DNA of 58,753 nt. Source: an uncultured Bacilli bacterium. Lineage in GTDB: Bacteria; Bacillota_I; Bacilli_A; RF39; UBA660. Below, piece by piece: positions 24,841 through 33,020 of this stretch (the first letter of the stretch is position 1; the number at the start of each line of letters is the position of its first letter). A program made the translations under genes and the position numbers. Below the pieces are notes generated by a model. The model saw only the letters and a program-made list of their open reading frames with translations. It had not been told where the DNA came from and did no database searches. Where the stretch lies: assembly GCA_905235045.1 (NCBI GenBank), contig CAJOJO010000001.1, forward strand, positions 1-58,753, in the 5' to 3' direction.

Positions 24841-27126
24841 TTATGCTATTCTATCTACAGGAATTTCTTCAAATTCACGACGTCCACAGCCAGGACATAC
24901 ATCTTTGATAATTCCAACATATCCACAAACTGGATCACGATCAACTGGATGGTTAATAGCGCCATAACCAATTCCTGATTCTTTCATTAAACGAATAACT
25001 TTTTCAAATGCTTCAACATTTTCAGTTAAATCGCCATCCATTTCGATATAACTAATATGTCCTGCATTTGTTAAAGCATGGAATGGTGCTTCTTTCTTTA
25101 TTTTATCAACAATTGAAATATTATAATAAACTGGTACATGGAATGAGTTTGTATAATATTCTCTATCTGTTACTCCTTTAATTTTACCGTAAATAGCTTT
25201 ATCAATATTAACAAAGCGTCCAGATAAACCTTCTGCTGGTGTAGCTAAACAAGTAAAGTTAAGATTATATTTTTCACTGTACTCATCACATTTTTTTCTC
25301 ATAAAGGTAATTATTTCAACACCTAATTTTTCAGCTTTATCTGATTCCCCATGATGTTCACCAATTAAAGCTTTTAAAGTTTCGGCAAGGCCAATGAAAC
25401 CAATTGATAATGTACCATGTTTTAATAATTTACGAATACGATCATTTGGTTTTAAATTATCACCATCGGTCCAAATTCCTTGTCCTAATAAGAATGGGAA
25501 ATTATAAACCTTTTTACTACATTGAATTTCAAATCTTTCTAGTAATTGGTCTCTAACCATATCCATTTCTTCTTCTAATTCTTTATAGAATCCATTCATA
25601 TCAGCTTTATTTCTTTCCTTTAAACATATACCATGTTTAATACCAATCCTTGGTAAGTTAATTGATGTGAATGATAAGTTACCACGCCCAGTAACAATCT
25701 CGTTAGTTCGATCAGTTACATCGCCAATAACTCTTGTACGACATCCCATATAAGCAATCTCAGTATTGAAATCACCTGGTTTATAATAAGGAATATTATG
25801 TGGGGCATCAATAAATGAGAAGTTAGGGAATAATCTTTTAGCTGATACTTTACAAGCTAATTTAAATAAATCATAATTCTTATCTCCAGGATTATAGTTA
25901 ACACCTTCTTTAACTTTGAAAATTGAAACTGGGAAAATTGGTGTTTCTCCATTTCCTAGTCCTCTATCAGCGGCTTCTAAGTAGTTCTTAATAATCATAC
26001 GGCCTTCTGAAGAAGTATCTGTACCAAAATTAATTGATGAGAATGGAACTTGTGCTCCTGCTCTTGAATGCATTGTATTTAAATTATGAATAAATGCTTC
26101 CATCGCTTGATAAGTTAATCTATCAGTTTTAGCAACTGCTTTTTTAACTGAAGTTTTAAAGATACGATCAACTTCTTTTGAATCTTTGATAAATTGTTTA
26201 AAATCATCTAAATTAACATCAATACTATCTAATTTATCAATTTCTTTAAGTACTTTATCAAAATTTACAAAACTAATAAAATCAGTAAATTCTAAATAAT
26301 CATATAATGTTTGTTTAAATTGTTTCTTAAATGTTTTTAAAACACCTGGTGCCATATAATAATCAAAAGCTGGTACTGATTGGCCACCATGTTGATCATT
26401 TTGGTTTGATTGAATAGCAATAGCTGCTAATGCACTATATGACATAATATCATTTGGTTCCCTTAAGTGACCATGTCCGGTATCAAATCCACCTTTAAAT
26501 AATTTGTGTAAATCAATTTGGCAACAAGTAGTTGTACCCATTGGTAAGAAATCCATATCATGAATATGTATTTCACCCGAATCATGAGCTTCAGCATATC
26601 TTGATTTCATTAAATATGACTTAGCAAATTCTTTTGATACAGTACTACCATATTGAAGCATTGTACCCATTGCCGTATCACCATCAACGTTAGCATTTTC
26701 TCTTTTAGCATCTTCTTCGTTTGCTGATTTTAATCCTAAGCTTTCTAATGATTTTAAAAATTTATGAGTTTTCTTTTCTCCAAAAAATAACTCTCGAGAT
26801 GCTGCTCTTCTTTCACGATATCCTTTAAATGATTTATAAACATCTTCATATCCTTTAGCATCTAATTCTTCTTCAATCATATCTTGAATTTCTTCAATTT
26901 TAATTTTTGTTTTTCCTTTATATTCTTTTTCAATTCTTGCAATGACAGCTTGATATACTTTTTGAATATCTTTTTCCGTATAAATTTTTACTTGATCATC
27001 TTCAACATCATTTACAATACTATCAAAACCTTTTTTAATAGCTAAAGCAATCTTTGATCCATCAAAATCTACTTTCTTTCCGTTTCTTTTTTCAACTTTT
27101 AAAGTTGCTAATTTTTCCTCTATCAT
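24841..27126 (-). CDS. nrdD: Class III anaerobic ribonucleoside-triphosphate reductase, catalytic body without glycyl-radical tail
   Basis: Makes deoxyribonucleotides anaerobically. The 761-aa protein starts with an ATP-cone (about 10-100; VEKRNGKKVDFDGSKIALAI-like), followed by the ten-stranded barrel with the catalytic cysteines in TTCCQIDL and YMGCRTRV. The C-terminal zinc ribbon is present as DPVCGYVG and CPGCGRRE. The chain then stops at EEIPVDRIA, exactly where relatives continue with the glycyl-radical segment; that segment is the next gene (24663-24827). A good promoter lies upstream (27154-27183). Start ATG has AGGAGG. Confidence 0.95.
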   Translation of the reverse strand: MIEEKLATLKVEKRNGKKVDFDGSKIALAIKKGFDSIVNDVEDDQVKIYTEKDIQKVYQAVIARIEKEYKGKTKIKIEEIQDMIEEELDAKGYEDVYKSFKGYRERRAASRELFFGEKKTHKFLKSLESLGLKSANEEDAKRENANVDGDTAMGTMLQYGSTVSKEFAKSYLMKSRYAEAHDSGEIHIHDMDFLPMGTTTCCQIDLHKLFKGGFDTGHGHLREPNDIMSYSALAAIAIQSNQNDQHGGQSVPAFDYYMAPGVLKTFKKQFKQTLYDYLEFTDFISFVNFDKVLKEIDKLDSIDVNLDDFKQFIKDSKEVDRIFKTSVKKAVAKTDRLTYQAMEAFIHNLNTMHSRAGAQVPFSSINFGTDTSSEGRMIIKNYLEAADRGLGNGETPIFPVSIFKVKEGVNYNPGDKNYDLFKLACKVSAKRLFPNFSFIDAPHNIPYYKPGDFNTEIAYMGCRTRVIGDVTDRTNEIVTGRGNLSFTSINLPRIGIKHGICLKERNKADMNGFYKELEEEMDMVRDQLLERFEIQCSKKVYNFPFLLGQGIWTDGDNLKPNDRIRKLLKHGTLSIGFIGLAETLKALIGEHHGESDKAEKLGVEIITFMRKKCDEYSEKYNLNFTCLATPAEGLSGRFVNIDKAIYGKIKGVTDREYYTNSFHVPVYYNISIVDKIKKEAPFHALTNAGHISYIEMDGDLTENVEAFEKVIRLMKESGIGYGAINHPVDRDPVCGYVGIIKDVCPGCGRREFEEIPVDRIA

Positions 27127-27153
27127 AATTCATCCTCCTGTTATCTTAACTAA

Positions 27154-27183
27154 ATTGTAATGCAAAAAGATAACCAAAGTCAA
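27154..27183 (-). promoter_or_regulatory. Promoter of the nrdD operon
   Basis: Minus strand TTGACT (27183-27178), 18 bases, TACAAT (27159-27154). GTTATC and GATAAC form an inverted repeat around the -10 (27141-27146 and 27170-27175), which could be an operator. No convincing NrdR box was seen. Confidence 0.55.
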
Positions 27184-27229
27184 TACATTTTTGAAAGTTT
27201 TTGCGAAAATTTGTTTGGGCTATTAAATT

Positions 27230-27480
27230 AGACCTTATTTTTCAATAAATTTCATTTTTTAAATTTTACATTTTTTTACTTTTTTAATTTTTTTGTATTT
27301 TTATTTTTTTCGTTTTTTTCGTCAAATGTTCGCTTTTTCTTTAGTTTTCAACCCTTAATCGTATTTATGACGCAAAGTACAAAAAAATATTTTTTTCAAT
27401 TTTTTTACTTTTTTGATTTTTTAAGTTTTTAAATTTTTAATTTTTTTAAAAATATTATAGTTGCCTATTTTTCACTTTTT
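27230..27480. other. Strongly T-rich, strand-asymmetric intergenic tract
   Basis: About 250 bases between the divergent nrdD and spoVIF genes are dominated by T on the plus strand, in many runs of four to seven T broken by single A, C or G. No reading frame, terminator or clean repeat unit explains it. It may be intrinsically bent or easily melted DNA. Confidence 0.6.
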
Positions 27481-27507
27481 CATATATTATGATAGGAGGT
27501 AACACTT

Positions 27508-27750
27508 ATGAATTTTAGTGATAATTTTTTCAAGAAAGTTGAGAAAAAAACAAGCGTTGATAAAGATACAATCTTATCACTTGCTGACAAATTACAAAAG
27601 AATAATTTAAAGGATGAAGCCACTTTAAGAGAAGTAATTCAGGAATTAAGTAAGATGACTGGCCGAGTTGTTGATAAAGATAAGGAAGACAAAATAATTA
27701 ATGCGGTTAAAAATGATAAAGTTCCAAAAGATATTGATAAGTTTATCTAA
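27508..27750 (+). CDS. spoVIF: Stage VI sporulation protein F
   Basis: The 80-aa protein matches SpoVIF (YjcC), a small coat-assembly factor under late mother-cell control in Bacillus. Recognisable stretches are FFKKVEKKTSVDKDTILSLADKLQ and LREVIQELSKMTGRVV. It has a strong AGGAGG before the ATG and a CATATATTA just upstream that resembles a mother-cell sigma -10 element. It lies 55 bases before spoIVA in the same direction, so both are probably expressed in the mother cell. Confidence 0.85.
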   Translation: MNFSDNFFKKVEKKTSVDKDTILSLADKLQKNNLKDEATLREVIQELSKMTGRVVDKDKEDKIINAVKNDKVPKDIDKFI

Positions 27751-27755
27751 TTCGT

Positions 27756-27784
27756 GAATATATTTTAATTCTTTTTCATATAGT
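27756..27784 (+). promoter_or_regulatory. Probable sigma-E promoter of spoIVA
   Basis: GAATAT (27756-27761) and CATATAGT (27777-27784) fit the sigma-E pattern (ATA, about 16 bases, CATA-x-A-x-T), and spoIVA is sigma-E dependent in Bacillus. The match is by eye. Confidence 0.45.
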
Positions 27785-27805
27785 TCATTAGAAAGTAGGG
27801 ATTAT

Positions 27806-29281
27806 ATGGATAAGTTAGAAATTATTAAAAGTATTGCTAGTAGAACAAACGGTGAATTATATTTAGGTATAGTTGGTGCGGTTCGTACTGGTAAATCTAC
27901 TTTTATTAAGAAAACTATTGAAACGCTTGTTGTTCCTAATATTGAGGATGAATATGAGCGTAAAAGAACACTAGATGAAATACCACAAAGTGCACAAGGA
28001 AAAACAATTATGACAACTGAGCCTAAGTTTGTTCCTAGCAATGCTGCCTGTATTAAGATTGATGATTTTGAAGCAAATATCCGTTTAGTTGACTGTGTTG
28101 GCTATGTTATTGATGGCGCAAAAGGTTATGAAGACGAAAATGGTCCAAGAATGGTTAAGTGTCCATGGTATGATGAAGAAATACCTTTTGTTGAGGCTGC
28201 TGAAATTGGAACTGAAAAAGTTATTAGAGATCACTCTTCAATTGGCATTGTTATAACTACCGATGGATCATTTGGCGAGATTAGTAGAAGTAGTTATATT
28301 GAAGCTGAAGAAAGGGTAATTAACGAGTTAAAAGAAATAGGTAAACCATTTATTGTTGTTTTAAATTCATCGCATCCTATGTTACCAGAAACTGAGCGAT
28401 TAGCAGAACAATTAAAAGAAGAGTATGAAGTTCCAGTAATACCAATGAATGTTGAAAATATGGCTGAACATGATATTTATTCAGTTTTAAGAGAAGCATT
28501 ATACGAATTTCCAGTTTTAGAAGTTAAAGTTAATATGCCTGAATGGGTTGCTTGTCTTTCTAAAAACAATTGGTTAAAACAAGAGTTACTAGAAAAAATA
28601 AAATCAAGTGTTTGTGAAATAGATAAGCTACGAGATATTAACAATATTACTGATCCTTTTAACGAATCTGAGTATATATCTAATGCTTATTTATCTAACG
28701 TTGATGCTAGTACAGGAATTGTTACTGTAACAATAGATACTAAAGATGGATTATATGATCAAATCTTAAATGAAATGATTGACATTGATATAAGCAATAA
28801 AACTGAATTGTTAAAATTAGTTCAAGATTATAGTGAGTCAAAAAATGAATATGACCAAATAGCTTCCGCTTTAAAAATGGTTAAACAAACGGGCTATGGT
28901 ATTGCTTCTCCAACTATTGAAGATATGAAATTAGAAACGCCTGAGATTATTAAACAAGGTAGTCGTTATGGTGTTAAGTTAAAGGCAAAAGCTCCATCTA
29001 TTCATATGATAAGGGTAGATGTTGAATCAACTTTCGAACCAATTATTGGTTCAGAAATACAAAGTAAAGAATTAATTGATTATTTAATGAAAGATTACGA
29101 TACTAACCCAGCTAGTATATGGAAAAGTGAAATATTTGGTCGTAGTTTAGAAACTATTGTTAAAGAAGGTATTCAAGCTAAATTATCGCTTATGCCTGAT
29201 AATGTTAGGTTTAAGCTAAATCAAACTTTAACTAAACTAGTTAATAAAGGGTCAAATAATTTATTTGCTGTTGTAATATAA
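27806..29281 (+). CDS. spoIVA: Stage IV sporulation protein A
   Basis: A cytoskeletal ATPase that polymerises on the forespore outer membrane as the basement layer of the spore coat. The 491-aa length is typical. The Walker A is GAVRTGKST near residue 24, followed by the SpoIVA-specific DEIPQSAQGKTIMTTEPKF (sensor/switch region) and the Walker B-like IRLVDCVGYV. The C-terminal region ends in KGSNNLFAVVI, matching the conserved SpoIVA terminus. Together with Spo0A and SpoVIF it shows that the organism is a spore former. Confidence 0.97.
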   Translation: MDKLEIIKSIASRTNGELYLGIVGAVRTGKSTFIKKTIETLVVPNIEDEYERKRTLDEIPQSAQGKTIMTTEPKFVPSNAACIKIDDFEANIRLVDCVGYVIDGAKGYEDENGPRMVKCPWYDEEIPFVEAAEIGTEKVIRDHSSIGIVITTDGSFGEISRSSYIEAEERVINELKEIGKPFIVVLNSSHPMLPETERLAEQLKEEYEVPVIPMNVENMAEHDIYSVLREALYEFPVLEVKVNMPEWVACLSKNNWLKQELLEKIKSSVCEIDKLRDINNITDPFNESEYISNAYLSNVDASTGIVTVTIDTKDGLYDQILNEMIDIDISNKTELLKLVQDYSESKNEYDQIASALKMVKQTGYGIASPTIEDMKLETPEIIKQGSRYGVKLKAKAPSIHMIRVDVESTFEPIIGSEIQSKELIDYLMKDYDTNPASIWKSEIFGRSLETIVKEGIQAKLSLMPDNVRFKLNQTLTKLVNKGSNNLFAVVI

Positions 29282-29309
29282 AAAGAATTCTTATTTGAAT
29301 TCTTTTATT
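29279..29309. terminator. Bidirectional terminator after spoIVA
   Basis: AAAAGAATTC (29281-29290) pairs with GAATTCTTTT (29297-29306) between the convergent stops. Confidence 0.8.
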
Positions 29310-30384
29310 TTTTATTTTCTTCTAATAATTTGATAATATCGTTAATTATTTTTTGTGACATATCACTTTTTATATCAATGCTTTTTAAACTATCTAAGCA
29401 ATAATGTTTTAAAATAAGATGAATTTCTGGATATTCTGAAGTAGCAATTTCTTCAATCTTCTCATTTAGTTTTTCCTTTTTTTCTAAAATGTCATCTAAT
29501 ATTTTTTGGGCATTAATATCTTTATATTCATTATAATATTTCTCATATGTTTTTAACTCAATATCTTTAACATATTCTTTAAATGAATCTTTATTTTTAG
29601 AAGAATGTTGTTTATCTTTAGTTTCTAATTTTTGCAATTCCTCCATATTTTTTTCTTTTTCATCAATTAAGTTATTAATAATTTGATTACAAAATTCCAT
29701 TTTTTCTTTTTTACGGATAGTGATTTTTTTATTTTCTAGTTTTTGTAATTCTTTTTCTTTTTCACTTATTTCTTTATCAATATTTTTTAAATTGAGTTCT
29801 AATATTTCTTTTCCCTCATTATATGTTTCACTTTCATATTCAATTGATTTTAAATACGTTTCATAATAAAAACGATATTTTTTAACAATCAAAAATTTTT
29901 TTAGTTTTTCTTCTAAGTCTTTAATTTCTTCATTTAATTTCTTTTCTTCTAATGACATATGCATAAAGGCATCTTTATTTTGTTTATCTTTCATATAGTT
30001 AATATATGTTTCAACTAAATAGTATAATAATTGCTCATATGAAAATAATTCTAATTTTATTTTAATACCTTCATTAAGGATTCTTATATATGTTGATATA
30101 AATAAATCAATATTAGGGTATAGTTCTTTTAGAGTTAATAATTCGGATTTATTTAATTGATATTTTAATCTAATGATTGATTGAATATCATCATGAAGTT
30201 TTTTATTATCAGAGGAAATAATGTCACGCATATATTTTTTTAATTCATATTTAGTTTTTATTTCCACTATATTATTATTATATTTGATTATGTAATATTT
30301 ATCATAGGTAATTTCAATTTTATCTTTATATAAACTATTTAAAATTTTAATACTATTTTTAGTAAATTCAACTCTATCTTGCAT
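29305..30384 (-). CDS. Hypothetical coiled-coil protein
   Basis: Not recognised. A 359-aa Lys/Glu-rich cytoplasmic protein. Residues 1-145 look globular (KIEITYDKYYIIKYNNNIVEIK suggests beta strands). From about 150 to 290 it is a long coiled coil (EEKKLNEEIKDLEEKLKK; ISEKEKELQKLENKK). The C-terminal 50 residues are again helical. The ATG at 30384 has TAGGGTG upstream; a GTG nine bases earlier overlaps that site. It follows der on the same strand behind a terminator, and is convergent with spoIVA. Confidence 0.7.
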   Translation of the reverse strand: MQDRVEFTKNSIKILNSLYKDKIEITYDKYYIIKYNNNIVEIKTKYELKKYMRDIISSDNKKLHDDIQSIIRLKYQLNKSELLTLKELYPNIDLFISTYIRILNEGIKIKLELFSYEQLLYYLVETYINYMKDKQNKDAFMHMSLEEKKLNEEIKDLEEKLKKFLIVKKYRFYYETYLKSIEYESETYNEGKEILELNLKNIDKEISEKEKELQKLENKKITIRKKEKMEFCNQIINNLIDEKEKNMEELQKLETKDKQHSSKNKDSFKEYVKDIELKTYEKYYNEYKDINAQKILDDILEKKEKLNEKIEEIATSEYPEIHLILKHYCLDSLKSIDIKSDMSQKIINDIIKLLEENKK

Positions 30385-30411
30385 ACAATACACCCTACAT
30401 ATATAATACCA

Positions 30412-30441
30412 AAAAAAATAAAATAAGACTAGCTTATTTTA
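30412..30441 (-). terminator. Terminator of der
   Basis: Minus strand AAAATAAG-CTAGT-CTTATTTT followed by a T-run; the stem includes the der stop codon. Confidence 0.8.
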
Positions 30442-31759
30442 TTGATTCTGATTCACTTTTGCTTTTAAAGTTTAAAACAATTGGTGTTCCCGTAAAATCA
30501 AATGCTTCTCTTATTTTATTTTCTAAATATCTTTCGTATGAAAAATGTACTAAACCTTTACTATTAACTTGAATATTGAATGTTGGTGGTTTAATACTTA
30601 CTTGATTAGAAAAATATATTTTTAAACGTTTACCTTTATATGATGGTGGTAAATTAAGCTCATAAGCATCTCTAATAACATCATTTAGCAAACTTGTTTT
30701 TACTTCTTTTTTACTATTTTCATATACTTTTAATATTTCTGGCATTAAAAGATGAATTCTTTTTTTAGTTTTTGCTGACAAGAAAACAATTGGCGCATAA
30801 GAAATAAATTCTAAGTCACTACGAATTAATTTCGTCCATTTTTTCATTTCTTCATCTTTATTTTCAATTGTATCCCATTTATTAACAACTAGTACTATTG
30901 CTTTACCAGCATCAATTGCATAACCAATAATATGTTTATCGTGTTCTATAATTCCTTCACTAGCATCAATTACTACTACGCAGACATCTGATCTATCAAT
31001 CGCTTTCATTGATCTAAGTAAACTATATTTTTCAATTCGTTCATATACCTTACCTTTTTTACGCATACCAGCGGTATCAATTACAACCATATCTTGTCCA
31101 TAATAAGTAAATGGAGTATCTACAGAGTCTCTTGTCGTTCCCGCAACATTTGAGACAATTGATCTTTCTTCATTCAAAATAGCATTAACTAAGCTACTTT
31201 TACCGACATTTGGTCTACCAATAATAGAGAATTTTAGAACTTCATCACTATATTCATCTTCTATTTCTGTAAAGTCTTTGGTAACTTCATCTAACAAATC
31301 ATAAACACCAATATTTTGTTCTGCACTAACATTTATATAGTTATCAAATCCTAGTTCATAAAAATCATATAGATGTTCCCTAGACTCCCTAGCATCTACT
31401 TTATTAATAGCAACTATTACTTTTTTATGAGATTTAATTAACATATCTCTAACAACATAATCATTAGCATTTAAGCCTTCTTTTCCATCAACAACAAATA
31501 CAACAACATCAGCTTCATCAACCGCTAATTCTGCTTGTACTTTAATATCTTGGTTAAAATCACCTTTTCCTAAGTCAATACCACCAGTATCAATTAAATA
31601 AAAATGATAGTTATTATATTCAGCATTACCATAAATACGATCTCTTGTAACTCCAGGGGTATCCTCGATAATGGAGATTTTTTTACCAATAATTTTATTA
31701 AATATTGTTGATTTACCAACATTTGGTCTTCCTACTAAGGCAACAACTTGTTTTCTCAT
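30434..31759 (-). CDS. der: Ribosome biogenesis GTPase Der (EngA)
   Basis: Tandem-domain GTPase required for 50S assembly. The first G domain has GRPNVGKST, DTPGVTRD, DTGG and NKVD; the second has GRPNVGKSS, VAGTTRD, DTAGM and NKWD. The KH-like C-terminal domain (about 350-441) ends in the family's GTPIVLNFKSK. Start ATG at 31759 (441 aa) has AGGTGATTTT; longer in-frame versions lack a ribosome binding site. Der near spoIVA is a Bacillota synteny. Confidence 0.97.
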   Translation of the reverse strand: MRKQVVALVGRPNVGKSTIFNKIIGKKISIIEDTPGVTRDRIYGNAEYNNYHFYLIDTGGIDLGKGDFNQDIKVQAELAVDEADVVVFVVDGKEGLNANDYVVRDMLIKSHKKVIVAINKVDARESREHLYDFYELGFDNYINVSAEQNIGVYDLLDEVTKDFTEIEDEYSDEVLKFSIIGRPNVGKSSLVNAILNEERSIVSNVAGTTRDSVDTPFTYYGQDMVVIDTAGMRKKGKVYERIEKYSLLRSMKAIDRSDVCVVVIDASEGIIEHDKHIIGYAIDAGKAIVLVVNKWDTIENKDEEMKKWTKLIRSDLEFISYAPIVFLSAKTKKRIHLLMPEILKVYENSKKEVKTSLLNDVIRDAYELNLPPSYKGKRLKIYFSNQVSIKPPTFNIQVNSKGLVHFSYERYLENKIREAFDFTGTPIVLNFKSKSESESIK

Positions 31760-31801
31760 AAAATCACCTACAATTTCCAAAATATTATAGCATATTTTCC
31801 T

Positions 31802-32230
31802 TCATATTTCTATTACTTTTGCTTTTTTTAAAATGTTATCAGTTTTATAGACTAGATTACCCATTTCAATGTTTAAATAATCACTATAATATTTATTACG
31901 ATAAATATATATTTTGTGATTATAAAAACTATCTAAGTTACTTGTTTCAAGTAAAAATTTACCGTTATAAATTTTTATCTGCATATCTATTTGGTCAAAA
32001 TAACAGTCTATATCTAAATCATCTTTTTCAATTTCTAATACCATACCATAATTATCATCAATATAGACATCGATATTGTATAATCCTTTTAATTTAATAC
32101 CATAGTTTTCTTTTAAACTTTCACATATTTCTTTTAAACAGTTTTCTATGTTATTAAAAGTGATATTTTTATTTTCTAAGTATTTTTTATTTATATAAAT
32201 AACTAATTTATCAGTATATTCTATTTTCAT
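31802..32230 (-). CDS. Hypothetical 142-aa protein with hairpin-embedded ribosome binding site
   Basis: Not recognised. A small acidic soluble protein rich in Tyr and Ile, with IYINKKYLENKNITFNNIE at the N-terminus and alternating charged and aliphatic residues that suggest a beta-rich fold (VYIDDNYGMVLEIEKDD). The ATG at 32230 is preceded by AGGTGAG, which lies inside the 3' arm of a terminator hairpin with the T-run directly before the ATG. It sits between engB and der, both 50S assembly GTPases, on the same strand. Confidence 0.65.
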   Translation of the reverse strand: MKIEYTDKLVIYINKKYLENKNITFNNIENCLKEICESLKENYGIKLKGLYNIDVYIDDNYGMVLEIEKDDLDIDCYFDQIDMQIKIYNGKFLLETSNLDSFYNHKIYIYRNKYYSDYLNIEMGNLVYKTDNILKKAKVIEI

Positions 32231-32264
32231 AAAAAAACTCACCTATATTATTTTATGTGAGTTT
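32231..32264 (-). terminator. Terminator after engB that contains the next gene's ribosome binding site
   Basis: Minus strand AAACTCAC (32264-32257) pairs with GTGAGTTT (32242-32235) and runs into T7. The AGGTGAG used by the following gene is within the 3' arm and the T-run ends at its ATG, so termination and translation initiation compete for the same bases. Confidence 0.7.
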
Positions 32265-32277
32265 ATTTTTTTGGTAA

Positions 32278-32859
32278 TTAAATTATTCTTTCGATTTTTT
32301 CAATAATCTCGTCTTTTCCAGTTTTTGTAATGTTTGAGAAAATAACAAAGTCATCTCCTACTAATAAATTAAGTTCATCTAATATTGCTTTTTTTTGGGC
32401 AAAATGTTTAGTTATACCTAATTTATCTGATTTAGTAGCTACTATTGTTACTGGAATATTATAATGTTTTAAAAATTTATACATTAGTAAATCATCACTA
32501 GTTGGTTTATGACGAAAATCGATTAACATAAATACTTGTTTTAAGTTTTCACGATTAGTTAAATAATCTTCCATCATCAAACCAAATTTTTTCTTTTTTG
32601 ATTTACTTAGATTAGCAAAGCCATATCCAGGAGCATCTACTATATAAAATTCCTCATTAACTAAGTAAAAATTAATTGTTTGCGTTTTACCTGGTTTAGC
32701 TGATGTTCTAGCGTAGTTTTTACGATTTATAATTGTATTTATAAAACTACTTTTACCTACATTAGAACGTCCAACCATTAAGAATTCTGGTTTATTATCA
32801 GTTGGATATTGACTTCTTCTTACAGCTGAAATAGTTAAATCAACTGAATTTATTTTCAT
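32278..32859 (-). CDS. engB: Ribosome biogenesis GTP-binding protein YsxC/EngB
   Basis: Single-domain GTPase for late 50S assembly. The 193-aa protein has FLMVGRSNVGKSSFIN (G1), KPGKTQTINFY (G2), DAPGYGFA (G3) and ATKSDKLG (G4). Length and motifs are typical. ATG follows AAAGGGTG. Downstream on the same strand are a terminator, the 142-aa gene and der. Confidence 0.96.
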   Translation of the reverse strand: MKINSVDLTISAVRRSQYPTDNKPEFLMVGRSNVGKSSFINTIINRKNYARTSAKPGKTQTINFYLVNEEFYIVDAPGYGFANLSKSKKKKFGLMMEDYLTNRENLKQVFMLIDFRHKPTSDDLLMYKFLKHYNIPVTIVATKSDKLGITKHFAQKKAILDELNLLVGDDFVIFSNITKTGKDEIIEKIERII

Positions 32860-33020
32860 TTTTAATCACCCTTTTTATTAACATATGAATTTACAGATAG
32901 TCGTCAGAATACAACTACCATCTAGTTTTATATCTTTCATACCTAGTAATAATTTTTTTGTTTATAATTATATTTATTGTATTATATTTCGCTCATGATT
33001 ATGAATTAAGATTAGTTAGA

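Noticed and set aside
24860-24905. VCGYVG in NrdD as the glycyl-radical site
   Set aside because: It is followed by CPGCG and forms the zinc ribbon; the radical motif of T4 and E. coli NrdD is RRxxGYL near RVKH, found in the separate 54-aa gene.
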